Shown here one piece after another: positions 62,701 to 64,000 of a DNA stretch of 64,000 bases (the first letter of the stretch is position 1; the number at the start of each line of letters is the position of its first letter). Source of the stretch: Seriola aureovittata (Eukaryota; Chordata; Actinopteri; Carangiformes; Carangidae). Position numbers and translations under genes: made by a program. The notes under the pieces are model-generated. The model ran no database searches, was not told the DNA's origin, and saw nothing but the letters and a program-made list of their open reading frames with translations. The DNA is taken from positions 5,176,694 to 5,240,693 of the forward strand of contig NC_079369.1 in assembly GCF_021018895.1 (NCBI RefSeq), in the 5' to 3' direction.

Positions 62701-63907
62701 ATGTCATATTATGCACTAAGCTGTAAACTGTAGTCAAAACAGCTGCATGCCTTTTACAATAGGTGTGTGATTTCAGCTTGAAATATTAAGCATGAAATAT
62801 ACAATTGTAGAGGATGGTAAAGAAGAAAGATAATTTTGAGAGTAGAGGGAGATCCTAGTATTAAGTCCCTAAAAAGTGCACAGTGAGTGTATATGTGATA
62901 CACATTTGGTATGTTGGTTGTAGTTTGGGTATGCAGTGCAATATCCTACGTCCTACACCTTCTCACTATGATGTTTGTAAAGGGAAACTCAGCATATTCT
63001 TAAATACATGCTGAGGTTCTTGTGCACATTCAGTGGCGAGGAGGAAAGGATCTTTTGGCAAAGTAACAAGATAAAAAATGTGATCAATTTATGTGTGTGC
63101 AGTCTATCATTGCTGACACAGTCAGTATGTGTTAATTAGCAGAAGGGCAGCATAAGAACAGGGCAGACAATCATGAAAGAGATGAGGTGGGTGGTGGGGT
63201 TGTTTCAGGACTGTCAGCGACACCTCCTAATGAGCCTGTGTGTGCGTGTGTGTTGATCAGCCACACACATGGATTTCTGACAGTTTGACATGTAGTCCTT
63301 TATGTATATTGAGTGAATCTTGTGTTAGAGTGGGTGGCCTCATTATTTCCCTCCATCATCTCTAGTCATTGATTAACTTCTGTGTTCATATAATCACACT
63401 CACCCTCTTCACTCACACTGCCAAAATAACAATGACCTGTAATGTAGTGTCCTATTTTATCCTCTCCTCCATTTCTTGCTTTTCCTCTTTCCCTCCTTTC
63501 TCTTTCATCTTTCTCAGCTCCTAATTAATGTGACATTAATGAGTTGCATCGTTTACCTCTATGAATGCCTCATTGATTTATTGCTAAGTAAACACTAGCA
63601 GCTTCACCTCCACACTGCAAAATGCACCAACACTCAATTCTAAGACACAAGTAAAAGACTTATACGTACAGGATGTTATTTTGAGGATGCCTTTCTTCAG
63701 ATTTATTTCCATAGTTGCTGTTTCATTTTGTGTATTATATGTTTGGGTGTGTGTGCGCTTCTCTGCAGATTGCAAGGAAGCGACACAAGGTGATCAATAC
63801 GTTTAAGAGTCCACTGGGACAGACGAGACCACCGGCACCACTCAAACATATTGCACTGATGCCGCTGTCCCAGATTCGAAGAGTGCTGGATCTGCAGGAC
63901 ACAGAGG
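38015..63907 (+). CDS. ect2: ect2, RhoGEF for cytokinesis, 20 coding exons, 3' end beyond window
   Basis: Coding exons: 38015-38147, 39629-39708, 42366-42458, 44764-44946, 45455-45544, 45931-46038, 47760-47833, 49314-49444, 50164-50279, 50923-50985, 52560-52785, 54284-54408, 55718-55837, 55934-56002, 56271-56381, 57906-58002, 58253-58334, 59450-59528, 61221-61340, 63769-63907. All borders are GT-AG and phases agree, giving 746 codons. The start gccATGg is a good Kozak site, and the protein begins MADSSIVTLGTARSLLVDSS, close to human ECT2. Domain order is BRCT0, BRCT1, BRCT2, S-loop, DH, PH. ECT2 is nuclear in interphase; at anaphase it binds phosphorylated MgcRacGAP at the central spindle and activates RhoA to drive the contractile ring. 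The human protein is about 883 residues, so the end of PH and the membrane-binding tail are missing at the window edge. No stops or frameshifts are seen, so the gene appears intact. Confidence 0.96.
41050..41130. repeat. SINE/LINE-derived fragment with a gatcaaacc motif
   Basis: The phrases ttgctcaaggacagttagtc and gggatcaaaccaccaaccct match a very common fish interspersed repeat. The ggatcaaacc core resembles an inverted tRNA B box. It is a fragment only. Confidence 0.45.
43430..43570 (+). repeat. Interspersed repeat, copy 2
   Basis: The phrases gtatctcaacaatgatgggg, tggattgtcgtgaatttt and cccagaggatgaatcttact parallel the copy at 30.1 kb. Confidence 0.45.
45455..47833 (+). CDS. ect2: ect2 exons 6-8, BRCT1
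   Basis: Exons 45455-45544, 45931-46038 and 47760-47833 encode residues 164-254. Visible BRCT motifs are LCFTGFRNKEEM, LVHHMGGTIRKDF, KVTHLIAY and LGTPILTPSWILKAWERR. The phosphopeptide pocket of BRCT1 appears intact: Thr185 in CFTGF and Lys227 in GEKYR align with the human Thr153/Lys195 pair reported to contact phospho-MgcRacGAP, with the same 42-residue spacing. It should therefore bind the central-spindle partner. Confidence 0.95.
48820..49020 (+). mobile_element. Tc1-like 5'-end relic
   Basis: Contains gtgaaaacat, ttttgcaaattgatttaaaa, agagtattcagaactataat, attacagcttcttcttgggt and agctttgcacacctggattt, the usual order of the non-coding 5' half of a fish Tc1 element. No terminal repeats remain. 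Confidence 0.65.
49314..50985 (+). CDS. ect2: ect2 exons 9-11, BRCT2
   Basis: Exons 49314-49444, 50164-50279 and 50923-50985 encode residues 254-357. Motifs are EFKVPPFQDCILSFLGFSEE, FGDESCTHMVVEE, KKLFVVKQE and WFWGSIQMDARAGESMYLYE. The BRCT Trp residues (337 and 339) are present. The link between the first two (NMEERTLKHGGGYREFGDE) differs from human, but the domain is complete. BRCT2 packs with BRCT1 and contributes to autoinhibition of the DH domain. Confidence 0.95.
52560..52785 (+). CDS. ect2: ect2 exon 12, S-loop with two nuclear localisation signals
   Basis: A 226-nt exon encoding residues 358-433. It carries VTPNSNRKRRRL (basic run 379-383) and PPPRKRPSAEHSL (404-406), the bipartite-like NLS region of the ECT2 S-loop. 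It also carries the Thr-Pro dipeptide at 374-375, matching a CDK-type site next to the NLS in human ECT2, and MGSLLDISNTPE. The donor ggcag|gtaaga leaves phase 1 and can join either 52948 or 54284. Confidence 0.95.
52948..53142 (+). CDS. Candidate ect2 cassette exon of 195 nt (65 codons)
   Basis: After acceptor cttcattctag the sequence stays open in the phase left by exon 12. It ends at donor ctgcag|gtcagg in phase 1, so inclusion or skipping both keep the frame into 54284. It would insert 65 residues between the NLS exon and the DH domain: an acidic/Gly start, a strongly basic part (LIRRRSKNRKSRVRTDREEW), then Gln/Glu-rich sequence. The donor is weaker than its neighbours. I do not recognise the segment in mammalian ECT2. 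It could be a fish- or lineage-specific exon or a chance frame. Confidence 0.42.
53738..53768. repeat. Poly(T) run
   Basis: 31 consecutive T residues inside ect2 intron 12. Confidence 0.95.
54284..59528 (+). CDS. ect2: ect2 exons 13-19, DH (RhoGEF catalytic) domain
   Basis: Exons 54284-54408, 55718-55837, 55934-56002, 56271-56381, 57906-58002, 58253-58334 and 59450-59528 encode residues 433-660. The DH core starts near Trp452 (KELYQTESNYVDIL, conserved region 1), continues through IFGSIPDIYEVHTRI, PPFVNFFEMSKE and KPRFHAFLK, and reaches LLIRPVQRLPSVALLLN. Pro594-Val-Gln-Arg597 is the PVQR element whose alteration abolishes human ECT2 exchange activity. The final part, THINEDKRKTEGQKQIFDVV, is the long helix running towards PH. 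All key elements are present, so an active RhoA GEF is expected. Confidence 0.96.
54411..54452. repeat. TG-rich run touching the exon 13 donor
   Basis: The donor gtaagt at 54409 passes directly into gtgtgtgtg with two tctgt interruptions. Confidence 0.95.
54453..57905. other. ect2 introns 13-16, remaining sequence
   Basis: Introns up to 55717, 55838-55933, 56003-56270 and 56382-57905. Only the Tc1-family 3' end at about 57650-57745 is recognised. Confidence 0.5.
57650..57745 (+). mobile_element. 3'-end fragment of a Tc1-like HTH family
   Basis: The phrases gtgaaatccatgctgtgaag, aattgaggctgttttgagag and ctacccagtacagtatgtat parallel the 3' end of the copy at 62060-62640. Confidence 0.6.
58490..59200 (+). 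mobile_element. Tc1-like relic (HTH family), interrupted by another element
   Basis: It contains gcagatacaggacaggaact, ttcagttaatgttcacatca and a frame reading ARQAGWISESADLLGISHMT, the helix-turn-helix of a Tc1-like transposase. It resumes at 59093 with gctgcagtggacacagcttg and ggtctgatgaatctta. The transposase is broken. Confidence 0.7.
58854..59084. mobile_element. 231-bp hAT-like element nested in the Tc1 relic
   Basis: It begins tagagatgttctgatacc and ends gatattggataaactcta (tagag/ctcta inverted). The flanks gccgtcag (58846-58853) and gctgtcag (59085-59092) match at 7 of 8 positions, as expected for an 8-bp hAT-type target duplication. It contains no coding sequence. Confidence 0.6.
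59580..59890 (+). mobile_element. Tc1-like 5'-end fragment
   Basis: Carries aaagtattcagacactttgc, ggagtccatctgtggcaaat, tgtgtatataaggtcccaga and tcacactacaagtcagaaca, the leader of a fish Tc1 element in + orientation. It abuts an opposite-strand element. Confidence 0.65.
59891..61060 (-). mobile_element. Decayed Tc1-like transposon in ect2 intron 19
   Basis: Minus-strand frames give TASLKFNKEHLETPQHYWEN, then DHYVWRKKGTVYRHENILPT and YHGWSIMMWGCFTASDPGRL, the central part of a Tc1 transposase. The + strand right end carries the subterminal phrases ggggttcacatattttttcc and gagggtttacttcctttgtc. Frameshifts and stops show it is dead. It ends about 160 bp before exon 20. Confidence 0.75.
61221..63907 (+). 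CDS. ect2: ect2 exons 20-21, first part of the PH domain (gene continues off the edge)
   Basis: Exons 61221-61340 and 63769-63907 encode residues 661-746, including NLLSSHRSLVHRVETIALGD, VTLFLFNDCLEIARKRHKVI and LMPLSQIRRVLDLQDTE. LFLFNDCLEIARKR is a typical PH strand pair. The last donor (gagg|gtaaca) leaves phase 1. The 93 bases after it are intronic, so the remaining PH strands and the basic C-terminal tail are outside the window. Confidence 0.94.
61507..61539. repeat. T run followed by TTC repeat
   Basis: About 14 T residues, then CTT/TTC units. Confidence 0.9.
62060..62640 (+). mobile_element. Tc1-like relic (HTH family), internally deleted
   Basis: A frame reads DFDHGMIVVARRAGFSVSET and ADLLGFSQTRASRVYS, a helix-turn-helix start. 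It then jumps to a transposase C-terminus (NPIENLCDVVEQEIG in another frame) and the 3' end cttataaagtgatcagtgag. The DDE catalytic core is missing. Confidence 0.75.
62840..62895 (+). mobile_element. Second 3'-end fragment of the Tc1-like HTH family
   Basis: The phrases gagagtagagggagatccta and aaaaagtgcacagtgagtgt repeat the 3' end of the adjacent copy. Confidence 0.5.
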
Positions 63908-64000
63908 GTAACAATATGCACACACAGCAATTTAATGAAGTTACCGGTCATCACAACATTTTAAATTTGTCATTTTAGGATGTTTTATGTTCTAAATACC
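63908..64000. other. Start of ect2 intron 21
   Basis: Donor gtaaca at 63908, followed by unremarkable sequence to the window end. Confidence 0.7.

Larger units (their letters stand above)
61341..63768. other. ect2 intron 20
   Basis: It holds the TTC repeat and the two Tc1-like pieces. The rest, about 62900-63768, shows no recognised feature apart from a pyrimidine-rich block at 63460-63520. Confidence 0.5.

Overview
The window is vertebrate nuclear DNA, most likely from a ray-finned (teleost) fish. It has split genes with GT-AG introns, long TG microsatellites, many decayed Tc1-like DNA transposons, hAT-like miniature elements, and fragments of L2/Rex-like non-LTR retrotransposons. I see no bacterial, phage, plasmid or CRISPR content. 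Almost all long open frames are chance frames in introns and repeats; the real coding sequence is short exons that must be joined.

Two genes on the + strand account for all coding sequence I can support. From the left edge to about 20.2 kb (perhaps 23.8 kb) lies the 3' end of a Dbl-family Rho guanine-nucleotide exchange factor of the MCF2/MCF2L/MCF2L2 group. Six exons join in one continuous frame: a KRFTLQG segment after the PH domain, three short Ser-rich linker exons whose lengths are multiples of three, a Ser/Glu-rich exon, and a C-terminal SH3 domain split over two exons. A further exon at 23.7 kb could give an alternative C-terminus. The DH and PH domains lie left of the window.

About 13 to 16 kb of repeat-rich intergenic DNA follows, holding two LINE 3' fragments, simple repeats and an 86-bp sequence present twice. 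From about 36.8 kb to the right edge lies ect2, the RhoGEF that activates RhoA for cytokinesis. I can trace a promoter with two CCAAT boxes and a CHR-like TTTGAA, a non-coding first exon, and 20 coding exons with consistent phases. They encode 746 residues: BRCT0-BRCT1-BRCT2, the nuclear-localisation S-loop, the complete DH domain and the first half of PH. Roughly the last 200 residues lie beyond the window. A 195-nt open segment with matching splice phases between the S-loop exon and the first DH exon is a candidate cassette exon.

The ect2 introns hold many transposon relics, including a probable hAT-like element nested in a Tc1-like relic with a 7-of-8 matching target duplication. I found no convincing new biological system. 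The most useful leads are the cassette exon, the alternative RhoGEF C-terminus, the cell-cycle promoter layout and the tandem placement of two RhoGEF genes.
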